Below, piece by piece: positions 26,404 through 33,527 of a stretch of 64,000 bases of DNA. How positions within the stretch are numbered: position 1 is the first letter of the stretch; every line of letters starts with the position of its first letter. The notes beneath the pieces were generated by a model. The model saw nothing but the letters and a program-made list of their open reading frames with translations, searched no databases and was not told the origin of the DNA. Location of the stretch: contig NZ_LR743508.1 in the NCBI RefSeq assembly GCF_902712855.1, forward strand, positions 1,488,001 through 1,552,000, read 5' to 3'. Source of the DNA: Variovorax paradoxus (GTDB lineage: Bacteria > Pseudomonadota > Gammaproteobacteria > Burkholderiales > Burkholderiaceae_C). A program made the position numbers and the translations under genes.

Positions 26404-27393
26404 TCATTCGGCCTGGATGCCGGCGTCCTTGATGACCTTGCCCCACTTCGCGATCTCCGATTGCTGGAACGCGGTGAAGGCCTCCGACGTGCGGCCGTCG
26501 GGCTCCACGCCGAGGCCGCGCAATTTCTCCTGCACGTCGGGCATCGCCACGATGGCCGCGATCTCGCGCGCCAGCCGGTCGACCACCGGCTTGGGCGTGC
26601 CGGCGGGTGCGAACACGCCCTGCCACGACTGCATCTCGAAGTTCGGCGCGCCGGCCTCCGCCAGCGTGGGCACGCCCGGCAGGCTGGGCAGCCGCTTCGC
26701 GGCGGTCACGCCGAGCACCTTCACGCGCTTGCCGTCGATCATGGGACGCGCGGCCGCCACGGTCTCGAACACCATGTCGATCTGTCCGCCGACCAGGTCC
26801 ACGATGGCCTGCGAGCCGCCCTTGTAGATGATCTGGCGCATGCGCGTGTGCGTGATGTTCTCGAACAGCTGGCCCGACAGGTGCTGCGAGGTGCCGGGGC
26901 CGGCCGTGCCGTAGGTGAGGCTCTCGGGCCTGGCCTTGAGCTCGGCGACGACCTGCGCCACCGAGTTGAAGCGGCTGCCCTCGGGCACCACGAGCACGTT
27001 GCTCACCATGCCCACGAGATTCACCGGCACGAAGTCCTTCACCGGGTCGTAGCCGAGGTTCTTGCTGAAGAAGGGATTGACCGCATGCGTGGTGATGGTG
27101 CCGCCCATCACGGTGTAGCCGTCGGCCGGCGCGCGTGCGACGGCCTGCGTGCCGACGATGCCCGACACGCCGGGCCGGTTGTCGATGACCACCGGCTGCC
27201 CGAGCCGTTCGCTCAGATGCTGGGCCACCAGGCGCGCCACGCCGTCGGACACGCCGCCGGGAGAAAAGGGCACCACGTACTTGATCGGCTTGGTGGGCCA
27301 TGCGGCGGCCTGCGCGTGCGCGGCGCCGGGCAGGGCGGCGAGTGTGGAAAGGGCGAATGCGGCCAGCATCAAGGGGCGGATTCGGGGGCTCAT
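26404..27393 (-). CDS. Bug/TctC tripartite tricarboxylate receptor (copy 1 of operon)
   Basis: 329-residue periplasmic receptor with Sec signal (LMLAAFALSTLAALPGAAHAQ). Bug motifs: PIKYVVPFSPGGVSDGVARL, VVIDNRPGVSGIVG, PADGYTVMGGT, YGTAGPGTSQHLSGQLF, IIYKGGSQAIVDLVGGQIDM, and VPTLAEAGAPNFEMQSW. AGGAGA lies 8 nt before the start. It is clearly homologous to the next gene yet well diverged, so the operon carries two receptors probably tuned to related acids. It begins 37 bp after the LacI gene stop and its own stop lies 11 bp before the second receptor. Confidence 0.9.
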   Translation of the reverse strand: MSPRIRPLMLAAFALSTLAALPGAAHAQAAAWPTKPIKYVVPFSPGGVSDGVARLVAQHLSERLGQPVVIDNRPGVSGIVGTQAVARAPADGYTVMGGTITTHAVNPFFSKNLGYDPVKDFVPVNLVGMVSNVLVVPEGSRFNSVAQVVAELKARPESLTYGTAGPGTSQHLSGQLFENITHTRMRQIIYKGGSQAIVDLVGGQIDMVFETVAAARPMIDGKRVKVLGVTAAKRLPSLPGVPTLAEAGAPNFEMQSWQGVFAPAGTPKPVVDRLAREIAAIVAMPDVQEKLRGLGVEPDGRTSEAFTAFQQSEIAKWGKVIKDAGIQAE

Positions 27394-27430
27394 GGGGTGT
27401 GTCTCCTGGATGAAATGGGATGCGTCCCGC

Positions 27431-28483
27431 TCAGGCGGGCTTCGAAACTCTTGTTGTCCTGCGGCGCGCGGCGCGAACCGACTCGCGCTCGACCACGCGG
27501 CAGGGAATGACCACGTTGCGCGGTTGCGCGTCGTCCTGCATCTGTTCGTGCAGCAGCTCGACCGTGGCCTCGACCATCGGCTCCACGCCCTGCACCACGG
27601 TCGTGAGGCGGTAGGCGCCCCAGGCCGCCTGCGGCACGTCGTCGAAGCCGATCACGCTCACGTCCTCGGGCACGCGCAGGCCCAGCTCCTGGCGCAGCAC
27701 GTCCATCACGGCGATCGCCATGTGGTCGTTGGCGACGAACACAGCGTCCGGGCGCTTCGTGGCCGGCACTCCGGCGAACATGGCGCGCGCGGCGTGGCGC
27801 GCGCGCTCGAAGCTGTAGTGCCCGACCTCGCGGCGGAAGACGGCGGCGCCTGCTTCGGCAAGCGCCTCGTTGAAGCCGCGCTCGCGCTCCAGGTTGGTCG
27901 ACGACTTCTCGAGCCCTGCAAGGAACGCGATGCGCTTGTGCCCGCGCTCGAGCAGCAGCTGCGCCACCATGCGGCCGCCTTCGCGGTTGTCGGAGGTGAC
28001 CGAACTCGTGGTGTGGCGCGCGAAGGCGCTGGTGTCGGGCACGCGGTTGAACAGCACCACCGGAACGCCCGAATCGGCGCACTGGCGCGCGAGGTCGGGC
28101 GACAGCATGGCCGACGCCATGACGATGCCGTCGATCTGGTACTGCAGGATCTCGTCGAGCACGCCGTCGGTCTCGTCGCCGTCGCTGATGAACATCAGCA
28201 CGTGGTAGCCCTGTTTCTGCAGCTTCTGGGAGAGCTTCTCGATCACCAGCGGATAGAACTGGTTCTCCAGGTAACCCATGACCAGCGCGATGATCCGGCT
28301 GCGCCGCGTGATGAGGCTGCGCGCCATGGCGTTGGGCCGGTAGCCCAGCGACTTGGCCGCGATCATCACGCGTGCGCGCGTGTCTTCCGACACGCTGGCG
28401 CCGGGCGTGAAGGTGCGGCTCACGGCCGACTGCGACACGTTGGCCAGCCTGGCCACGTCCTGCGCGGTGGCGTTCGACCTCAT
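27431..28483 (-). CDS. LacI-family transcriptional regulator
   Basis: 350-residue LacI/GalR repressor. N-terminal helix-turn-helix (AQDVARLANVSQSAVSRTFT) and hinge (LGYRPNAMARSLITRRS), then a periplasmic-binding-type effector domain (LVMGYLENQFYPLVIEKLSQ; DGIVMASAML; VVLFNR; PDAVFVANDHMAIAVMD; DVSVIGFDDVPQAAWG). The third gene of the operon, its ATG overlapping the SDR stop. The likely operators are the two identical palindromes upstream of the operon (30590-30605 and 30616-30631), which would make it an autoregulator induced by an operon substrate or intermediate. Its effector is unknown. Confidence 0.92.
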   Translation of the reverse strand: MRSNATAQDVARLANVSQSAVSRTFTPGASVSEDTRARVMIAAKSLGYRPNAMARSLITRRSRIIALVMGYLENQFYPLVIEKLSQKLQKQGYHVLMFISDGDETDGVLDEILQYQIDGIVMASAMLSPDLARQCADSGVPVVLFNRVPDTSAFARHTTSSVTSDNREGGRMVAQLLLERGHKRIAFLAGLEKSSTNLERERGFNEALAEAGAAVFRREVGHYSFERARHAARAMFAGVPATKRPDAVFVANDHMAIAVMDVLRQELGLRVPEDVSVIGFDDVPQAAWGAYRLTTVVQGVEPMVEATVELLHEQMQDDAQPRNVVIPCRVVERESVRAARRRTTRVSKPA

Positions 28484-29247
28484 GCCGCGCTCCAGCCGCC
28501 GTCCAGCATCAGCGCACTGCCGGTCATGAGGCTCGAGGCCTCGCTCGCCAGGAACACCACCGCGCCCATGACCTCCTCGGTCTTGCCGAGGCGGCCCAGC
28601 GCGATGCGCTCGGTGACCCAGCCGCGGAACGCGGGGTCGGCGAACATGCCGGCCGTCATCGCGGTCTCGATGAAGGTCGGACAGATCGTGTTGACGCGGA
28701 TGTTCGCCGGCCCCAGTTCCCAGGCCAGCGCCTTGGTCATGCCCTCGACGGCATGCTTGCTCGCGCAGTACAGCGTGCGCCGCGGGCTGCCGACCACGCC
28801 CATCTGCGAGGAGATGGTGACGATGGAGCCCGGCAGCTTCGCCGCGAGCAGGCCGCGCGCCACCGTGCGCGTGACGTACAGCGTGGCCTTCACGTTCAGG
28901 TCGAATACCGCATCGATGTCCTCGTCCTGCACGTCGACGAGCGGCTTGGGCCGGTTGAGACCGGCGTTGTTCACGAGGATCTGGAACGGCGCGGCGGCAC
29001 CCAGTGCGGCGCTCACGGCCGACGAATCGGTCACGTCGAGCACGAGGTGGTCGCAGGCGCCGCCTTCGGCGCGGATCTGCGCGCAGGCCTCGCGCAGCTC
29101 GTTCTCCGAGCGCGCCGCCAGCGTGACGTGCGCGCCGGCACGCGCGAGCGCGGCCGCCGCGGCCAGGCCGATGCCGCGTCCGGCACCGGTGACCAGCGCG
29201 CGCTGTCCGTCGACCCTAAAGCCCGGCGAGCGGGGCAGGGCGCTCAT
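28480..29247 (-). CDS. Short-chain dehydrogenase/reductase (SDR)
   Basis: 255-residue classical SDR. Cofactor motif VTGAGRGIGLAAAAAL, NNAGLNRP, catalytic Ser in VTISSQMG, YCASK (Tyr-x-x-x-Lys), and the C-terminal TGSALMLDGGWSA, typical of FabG-like oxidoreductases using NAD(P)H. It oxidises or reduces a hydroxy/keto group. ATG overlaps the last base of the HisD-like stop (TGATG) and its stop overlaps the LacI start (ATGA), so the three are translationally coupled. Together with the HisD-like enzyme it could carry out successive oxidations of one polyol or hydroxy acid. A longer open frame upstream is a shadow of the HisD-like gene. Confidence 0.92.
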   Translation of the reverse strand: MSALPRSPGFRVDGQRALVTGAGRGIGLAAAAALARAGAHVTLAARSENELREACAQIRAEGGACDHLVLDVTDSSAVSAALGAAAPFQILVNNAGLNRPKPLVDVQDEDIDAVFDLNVKATLYVTRTVARGLLAAKLPGSIVTISSQMGVVGSPRRTLYCASKHAVEGMTKALAWELGPANIRVNTICPTFIETAMTAGMFADPAFRGWVTERIALGRLGKTEEVMGAVVFLASEASSLMTGSALMLDGGWSAA

Positions 29248-30566
29248 CACGACAGCGCCGGCACCGGCTGGTACCAAGGCACGTCGGCGCGCGTGCCGTA
29301 GCGGCGCACACGCAGGTTGGCCTGCTCGCCGTGGCCTGCGAAGTTCTCCATGTGGCACAGGCGCGAGCAGTACTCGCCCATCAGCGCGCTCGCCTCGTCG
29401 GTCAGCACCTTCTGGTACGTGCAGGTCTTCAGGAACTTGCCGACCCACAGGCCGCCGGTGTAGCGCGCATTGCGGTTGGTGGGCAGCGTGTGGTTGGTGC
29501 CGATGACCTTGTCGCCGAAGCTCACGTTGGTGCGCGAGCCGAGGAACAGGGCGCCGTAGTTGGTCATGTGCGCCAGGAAGTAGTCGGGGTCGCGCGTGAG
29601 CACCTGCACGTGCTCGAAGGCGAGCTCGTTGGCTTTCTGCAGCATCTCTTCCTGCGTGTCGCAGACGATCACCTCGCCGTACTCGGCCCAGCTCACTGCG
29701 GCGATGGCCGCGGTCGGCAGGATCTTCAGTTGCCGTTCGATCTCGGCCAGGGTGGCATGCGCGAGCTGCTCGCTGGTGGTGAGCAGGATCGCGGGCGACG
29801 TGGGGCCGTGCTCGGCCTGGCCCAGCAGGTCGACTGCGCACATCTCGCCGTCGGCGGTCTCGTCGGCGATCACCAGCGTTTCGGTCGGGCCTGCGAACAG
29901 GTCGATGCCCACGCGGCCGTAGAGCTGGCGCTTGGCCTCGGCCACGTACATGTTGCCCGGGCCCACCAGCATGTCGACCGGTGCGATGGTCTGCGTGCCC
30001 ACGGCCATCGCCACCACGGCCTGCACGCCGCCCAGCACCAGGATCTCGTCGGCACCGGCCATGGCCATGGCCGTGACGATGGCCGGATGCGGCGCGCCCT
30101 GGTAGGGCGGAGCGGTGGCCACGACGCGCTTCACGCCGGCCACCTTGGCCGTCAGCACGCTCATGTGGGCCGAGGCCAGCAGCGGGTACTTGCCGCCGGG
30201 GATGTAGCAGCCCACCGCGTCCATCGGGATGTTGCGGTGGCCGAGGATGACGCCGGGGTAGGTCTCGACCTCGACGTCCTTCATGGAATCGCGCTGGATC
30301 TGTGCGAAGTTGCGCACCTGCTTCTGCGCGAAGGCGATGTCCTCGATCTCGCGTGCGCTCAGGCTCTTGCGTGCTTTTTCGATCGCATCGGCGGAAAGCC
30401 GGAAGTCGTCGGGGTTCCAGTTGTCGAAGCGGTGGCTGTAGTCGCGCACTGCGGCGTCGCCGCGTGCTTCCACGTCCTTGATGATGCCTTCGACGGTGGC
30501 GCGCACCTTGGCATCGTCATCGGCACGGACTTGCACGTCCTTGCCGCGCTTGAGGTATTTGATCAT
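29247..30566 (-). CDS. Histidinol-dehydrogenase-family dehydrogenase (HpsN-like)
   Basis: 439-residue HisD-family NAD-dependent enzyme, first in the operon. GGAAGAA precedes the ATG at 30566. Family motifs: GCYIPGGKYPLLASAHM, LVGPGNMYVAEAKRQLYG, DLFAGPTETLVIADE, the metal-binding Gln/His in LLGQAEHGP, GTNHTLPTNR, and a terminal ENFAGHGEQANLR. HisD normally oxidises histidinol to histidine, but here there is no his gene near and the setting is catabolic. This branch includes sulfopropanediol 3-dehydrogenase (HpsN), which oxidises a polyol end to a carboxylate. A primary-alcohol-to-acid oxidation of an imported C3-C6 polyol or hydroxy acid is the best inference; sulfonate use is only one possibility. 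Confidence 0.85.
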   Translation of the reverse strand: MIKYLKRGKDVQVRADDDAKVRATVEGIIKDVEARGDAAVRDYSHRFDNWNPDDFRLSADAIEKARKSLSAREIEDIAFAQKQVRNFAQIQRDSMKDVEVETYPGVILGHRNIPMDAVGCYIPGGKYPLLASAHMSVLTAKVAGVKRVVATAPPYQGAPHPAIVTAMAMAGADEILVLGGVQAVVAMAVGTQTIAPVDMLVGPGNMYVAEAKRQLYGRVGIDLFAGPTETLVIADETADGEMCAVDLLGQAEHGPTSPAILLTTSEQLAHATLAEIERQLKILPTAAIAAVSWAEYGEVIVCDTQEEMLQKANELAFEHVQVLTRDPDYFLAHMTNYGALFLGSRTNVSFGDKVIGTNHTLPTNRNARYTGGLWVGKFLKTCTYQKVLTDEASALMGEYCSRLCHMENFAGHGEQANLRVRRYGTRADVPWYQPVPALS

Positions 30567-30589
30567 CGGGTTCTTCCAGTGGTGGGTCG

Positions 30590-30605
30590 TTGCATTCGTA
30601 TGCAA
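30590..30605. promoter_or_regulatory. Palindromic operator, copy 1 (TTGCAT-N4-ATGCAA)
   Basis: TTGCATTCGTATGCAA, a perfect 6-bp inverted repeat with a TCGT centre. It lies 24 bp upstream of the HisD-like start. The same 16 bp recurs 26 bp further upstream. Size, symmetry and the central CG fit LacI-family operators, and a LacI gene is in the operon. Binding is inferred. Confidence 0.8.
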
Positions 30606-30615
30606 TGTCGAAACC

Positions 30616-30631
30616 TTGCATTCGTATGCAA
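30616..30631. promoter_or_regulatory. Palindromic operator, copy 2 (identical)
   Basis: Exact second copy of TTGCATTCGTATGCAA. Start-to-start spacing is 26 bp (about 2.5 helical turns). Two sites upstream of the operon suggest cooperative repressor binding over the promoter. Confidence 0.8.
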
Positions 30632-30714
30632 ACAGGGAAAACCCTAGGAAGAACTGAAACCAGCAGTTGGCTGGTCAATGCGTTGCGGGAAGCGCGGGCC
30701 GGAGCCCTTGCGGC

Positions 30715-32358
30715 TCAATGGACGAAGGAGTCGACCTTCACGGGCAGGGTCGGCGGCACCCAGACGTAGTCCGGTCCGAGCGCGTTTCGATGGCCGGCTG
30801 CGCCGCTCCATCGCAGATACAGCAGGTCGGCGATCGTCCAGCCCGCCCAATCCGCCCGGAAGGGACGATCGCCGACGTCCGCAGCGAGCGTGTCCTGGAG
30901 CCTGTTGCGCCAGATGACCGTCGGTATCCGGTATCCCGAAGCGGTCGAAGGGCTGTGGCCTGCGTAGTTGCTGCCATGGCCCACCTCCTGTCCATGGTCG
31001 GACAGGTACATCCACGCGCGGTATTCGTCCGTGCGGCCGATGCGGCGCGTCAGCTGCAGGGTCTCGGACACCACGAAGTCGTGGTACAGCAAGGCCGAGT
31101 CGTACTCCTGGCGGAACTTGCGCACCCAGGCCGAGCGGCCGCTCTTCTCGAGCGCTTCCTCCACGCCGTCGACCTGGTCGTCGAAGGGGTTCTCGCCCGC
31201 CGGAAAACGCAGGTTGTAGTGCGGATGCGCGCCCATCAGATGGACGACGATCAGTTTGCGCTCCGCCTTGTCCTCCAGCGCTTCCTGGACGCAGTCGAGC
31301 AGCTCTCCGTCGAGCGATGCGCCGGCCCGTCCCGGCACGCGGTTCACGATGTCGACCACGTCGGCCAGCTTCGCGTGCTGCTGCTCGATGGCCACGTCGT
31401 CATGGTTGCTCATCCACCAGACCTTGTAGCCGGCAGCACGCGCGAGCGCGAGCACGTGGTGCGGCTGTTCGCTCTGCGGCTGCCCGAAGTTGAACATGTT
31501 GCGCAGCGACGGCAGGGTGCTCGCATCGACCGACCAGGCATTGCGCATGACCACCATCTGGTCCTGCAGCTGCGCCTTGTGCGCGAGCAGTCGCGGGGTG
31601 GTCGCTCGCGCATAGCCATAGAGCCCCATGTTGTCGCGATTGATGCTGTCGGTGATGACGAGCACGACGGTTGCGGGCCCCTCGTGGGCGATCACCGGTG
31701 CGGCTGCCCTGGCGCGTTCGAGCGCCTGGTCGCGCTCCTGCTGCTGGTCGGCCCATGCCTCGCGGAGCTGGTGCACGGACTGGTTCCAGTTGGCCCAGAA
31801 AACCACGGGATGAAGCCGGCGCCAGGGCTTGCTGAGGTGCGCGATGCCGCCGAGCACCATCGCCAGCGCGACGACGGCGACGGCGCCCCGGGGCCATGCA
31901 GCGTCTCGCCGCACACCGTGGCGGACGGACCGCGCCACCACCACCGCGGCCACGACCACGGTGCACGCCCAGATCAGGAAGGCCCGCCAGTGCGTGGCGA
32001 AGTATTCGCCGGTCTCGCGGCTGTTCGTGTTGGCCGCTGCGGCCTGCACGAACGAGCTGTCCGGAGCGGCCTGGTAGGTATCGAGCAGATAGGCACGGAG
32101 CACGCCGTCGAAGACGAAGGCCATCGCGCAGAGCCAGACGGCCACGGTGCGGATCCGGTGCCATACGGGTGTGCGCACCGGCCAGAGCATCCACGCCAGT
32201 GCAGGCGCGGCGAGCACTGCAAGCTGGGCGACGCGCCGACCGTCATGGCCCAGCGCGATGGTCGCGAGCAGCGTGGCCGCGATGGCTGCAAAGGCGAGCC
32301 ATGAACGTCGATGGCTTGTGCGATGGGGGACGGGGGCTCGGCTGCCGGCGGTGTTCAT
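30715..32358 (-). CDS. Sulfatase-fold membrane transferase, phosphoethanolamine transferase-like
   Basis: 547 residues from the ATG at 32358; the frame extends to 32412 and no ribosome site decides the start. Five or so hydrophobic helices fill the first 180 residues, then an alkaline-phosphatase-fold domain: VVLVITDSINRDNMGLYGYARATTP, MRNAWSVDASTLPSLRNMFNF, KVWWMSNHDD, LIVVHLMGAHPHYNLRFP, and MYLSDHGQEVGHGSNYAGHS. These are the metal and nucleophile motifs of EptA/CptA-type transferases. The usual nucleophilic Thr of EptA aligns with Ser here (TDSINRDN). It probably modifies lipid A, LPS core or a glycan with phosphoethanolamine in the periplasm. It is transcribed towards the HisD operon but ends before its operators. 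Confidence 0.82.
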   Translation of the reverse strand: MNTAGSRAPVPHRTSHRRSWLAFAAIAATLLATIALGHDGRRVAQLAVLAAPALAWMLWPVRTPVWHRIRTVAVWLCAMAFVFDGVLRAYLLDTYQAAPDSSFVQAAAANTNSRETGEYFATHWRAFLIWACTVVVAAVVVARSVRHGVRRDAAWPRGAVAVVALAMVLGGIAHLSKPWRRLHPVVFWANWNQSVHQLREAWADQQQERDQALERARAAAPVIAHEGPATVVLVITDSINRDNMGLYGYARATTPRLLAHKAQLQDQMVVMRNAWSVDASTLPSLRNMFNFGQPQSEQPHHVLALARAAGYKVWWMSNHDDVAIEQQHAKLADVVDIVNRVPGRAGASLDGELLDCVQEALEDKAERKLIVVHLMGAHPHYNLRFPAGENPFDDQVDGVEEALEKSGRSAWVRKFRQEYDSALLYHDFVVSETLQLTRRIGRTDEYRAWMYLSDHGQEVGHGSNYAGHSPSTASGYRIPTVIWRNRLQDTLAADVGDRPFRADWAGWTIADLLYLRWSGAAGHRNALGPDYVWVPPTLPVKVDSFVH

Positions 32359-32444
32359 GCGGCGCCGATTCTGGCAGCGCGAGCGCGGCCGGATCGTCAA
32401 TTGGCCGGCCATGCAGCGGGCTATTCGGGCAGGCGCCTATACTC

Positions 32445-32617
32445 GCGGCTCCCTTGGGGAGTAGCCGGCTTCCGCTCCTGGAAGCGCCTTCGTCAACACA
32501 CTCGGCATCTTGCATGCTGTGGCGCAGGCAACCGTTTCGGCGGTTGGCGAGACCATCGGCATTTCACCGCGACGCAGGTCGGGCAGCGGTGAAGTGCCGT
32601 TGCGCTCTCGCCCGACC
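32445..32617 (+). ncRNA. yybP-ykoY manganese riboswitch
   Basis: The leader of mntP has the conserved blocks of the yybP-ykoY aptamer in order: GGGGAGTAGCC (32456-32466), CGTCAACACACTCGG (32491-32505) and GGCGAGACC (32546-32554). Downstream, GGCATTTCACCGC (32558-32570) can pair with GCGGTGAAGTGCC (32586-32598), while GGTCGGGC in its loop (32577-32584) is exactly complementary to GCCCGACC (32610-32617). These two helices look mutually exclusive and could form the switch. Mn2+ is the known ligand; in gram-negatives mntP is induced by it. Outer boundaries are approximate. Confidence 0.9.
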
Positions 32618-32635
32618 GTAGAAAACGTCCCCCAC

Positions 32636-33208
32636 ATGAACTTCGCTTCCACCGCATTGCTGGCCCTGGCCATGTCGACCGATGCATTCGCCGCGGCCGT
32701 CGGCAAGGGCACCGCACTGCAGAAACCCCGATGGACCGAGGCGCTTCGAACGGGCGCGATCTTCGGCGTGATCGAGGCGATCACGCCGTTGGTCGGCTGG
32801 GCGCTCGGCTTGGCCGCTGCCGACTACGTGAAGGCCTGGGACCACTGGATCGCGTTCGTGCTGCTGGCCGTGCTCGGCGGCCGCATGGTCTGGGCAGCGG
32901 TCCGCAAGCCGGAGGAAGCCGAGACCGAGAAGCCTCGCCGCCACGGATTCTGGTTGCTCGCGGTCACCGGGTTCGCAACCAGCATCGATGCCATGGCCGT
33001 CGGCGTCGGCCTGGCGTTTCTGGATGTCGACATCCTGCCTGTCGCTGCCGCGATCGGGTTCGCAACCTTCGCGATGGTCGCCGTCGGCGTCATGGTCGGC
33101 AGGGTGCTGGGCAGCGTGGTCGGACGCTGGGCCGAAGCCATCGGCGGCATTTTGCTCGTGGGGATCGGCTCGGTCATCCTCTATGAGCACCTGTCTGCGC
33201 TCGCTTGA
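32636..33208 (+). CDS. mntP: Manganese efflux pump MntP
   Basis: 190-residue inner-membrane exporter of Mn2+. Six hydrophobic helices arranged as two repeated halves, each opening with the family's acidic motif: ALAMSTDAFAAAVGKG near the N-terminus and GFATSIDAMAVGVGLAF in the second half. The central cytoplasmic loop is short and charged (RKPEEAETEKPRRHG). Length is normal for MntP (about 188). The riboswitch directly upstream independently supports the assignment. The Shine-Dalgarno is weak (GAAAACG), in keeping with translational control by the leader. Confidence 0.95.
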   Translation: MNFASTALLALAMSTDAFAAAVGKGTALQKPRWTEALRTGAIFGVIEAITPLVGWALGLAAADYVKAWDHWIAFVLLAVLGGRMVWAAVRKPEEAETEKPRRHGFWLLAVTGFATSIDAMAVGVGLAFLDVDILPVAAAIGFATFAMVAVGVMVGRVLGSVVGRWAEAIGGILLVGIGSVILYEHLSALA

Positions 33209-33527
33209 GCTGTTGGCCCATGCATGGCGTCTGCTCGGAGAAGTGCAGCGCATCGCATCGAGTGCCTGACGGCGGCCGACGACTTCAGCCGCGAGTGCGT
33301 GAGCATTCCATCGCTCCAAGCCAGTGGCACCGACCGTGGCCGGTCCGCCCATCCCGCCCTCCGTCCATCGATTTTTTCAAGATGGCGTAACCCGGGCGAG
33401 CGTGCTCGCGAACTAAGCTCAGACGCATCGAGCACGCTGGCATGCCAACGCGCAGGCGCCGCTGTCGAGAGGCCACGTCCTGAGAAGTCCTCAGTACGCC
33501 CTCCGTCGAGCCTTTGAGAAGAACCCG
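33209..33527. other. Intergenic region mntP / catalase-like gene
   Basis: 319 bp with no intact gene. It holds a short IS3-transposase-like remnant near its left end (listed separately). The right half presumably carries the promoter of the catalase-like gene; no motif was assigned. Confidence 0.5.
33254..33313 (+). mobile_element. IS3-family OrfB transposase fragment
   Basis: About 20 codons reading RIECLTAADDFSRECVSIPS. This strongly recalls the IS3/IS2-type OrfB stretch around the first catalytic Asp (typically LKCLTVxDDFSHECVDI). The similarity stops abruptly, there is no start, no inverted repeat and no other transposase sequence, so it is a decayed scar. Family call is from memory and short, hence moderate confidence. 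Confidence 0.5.
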
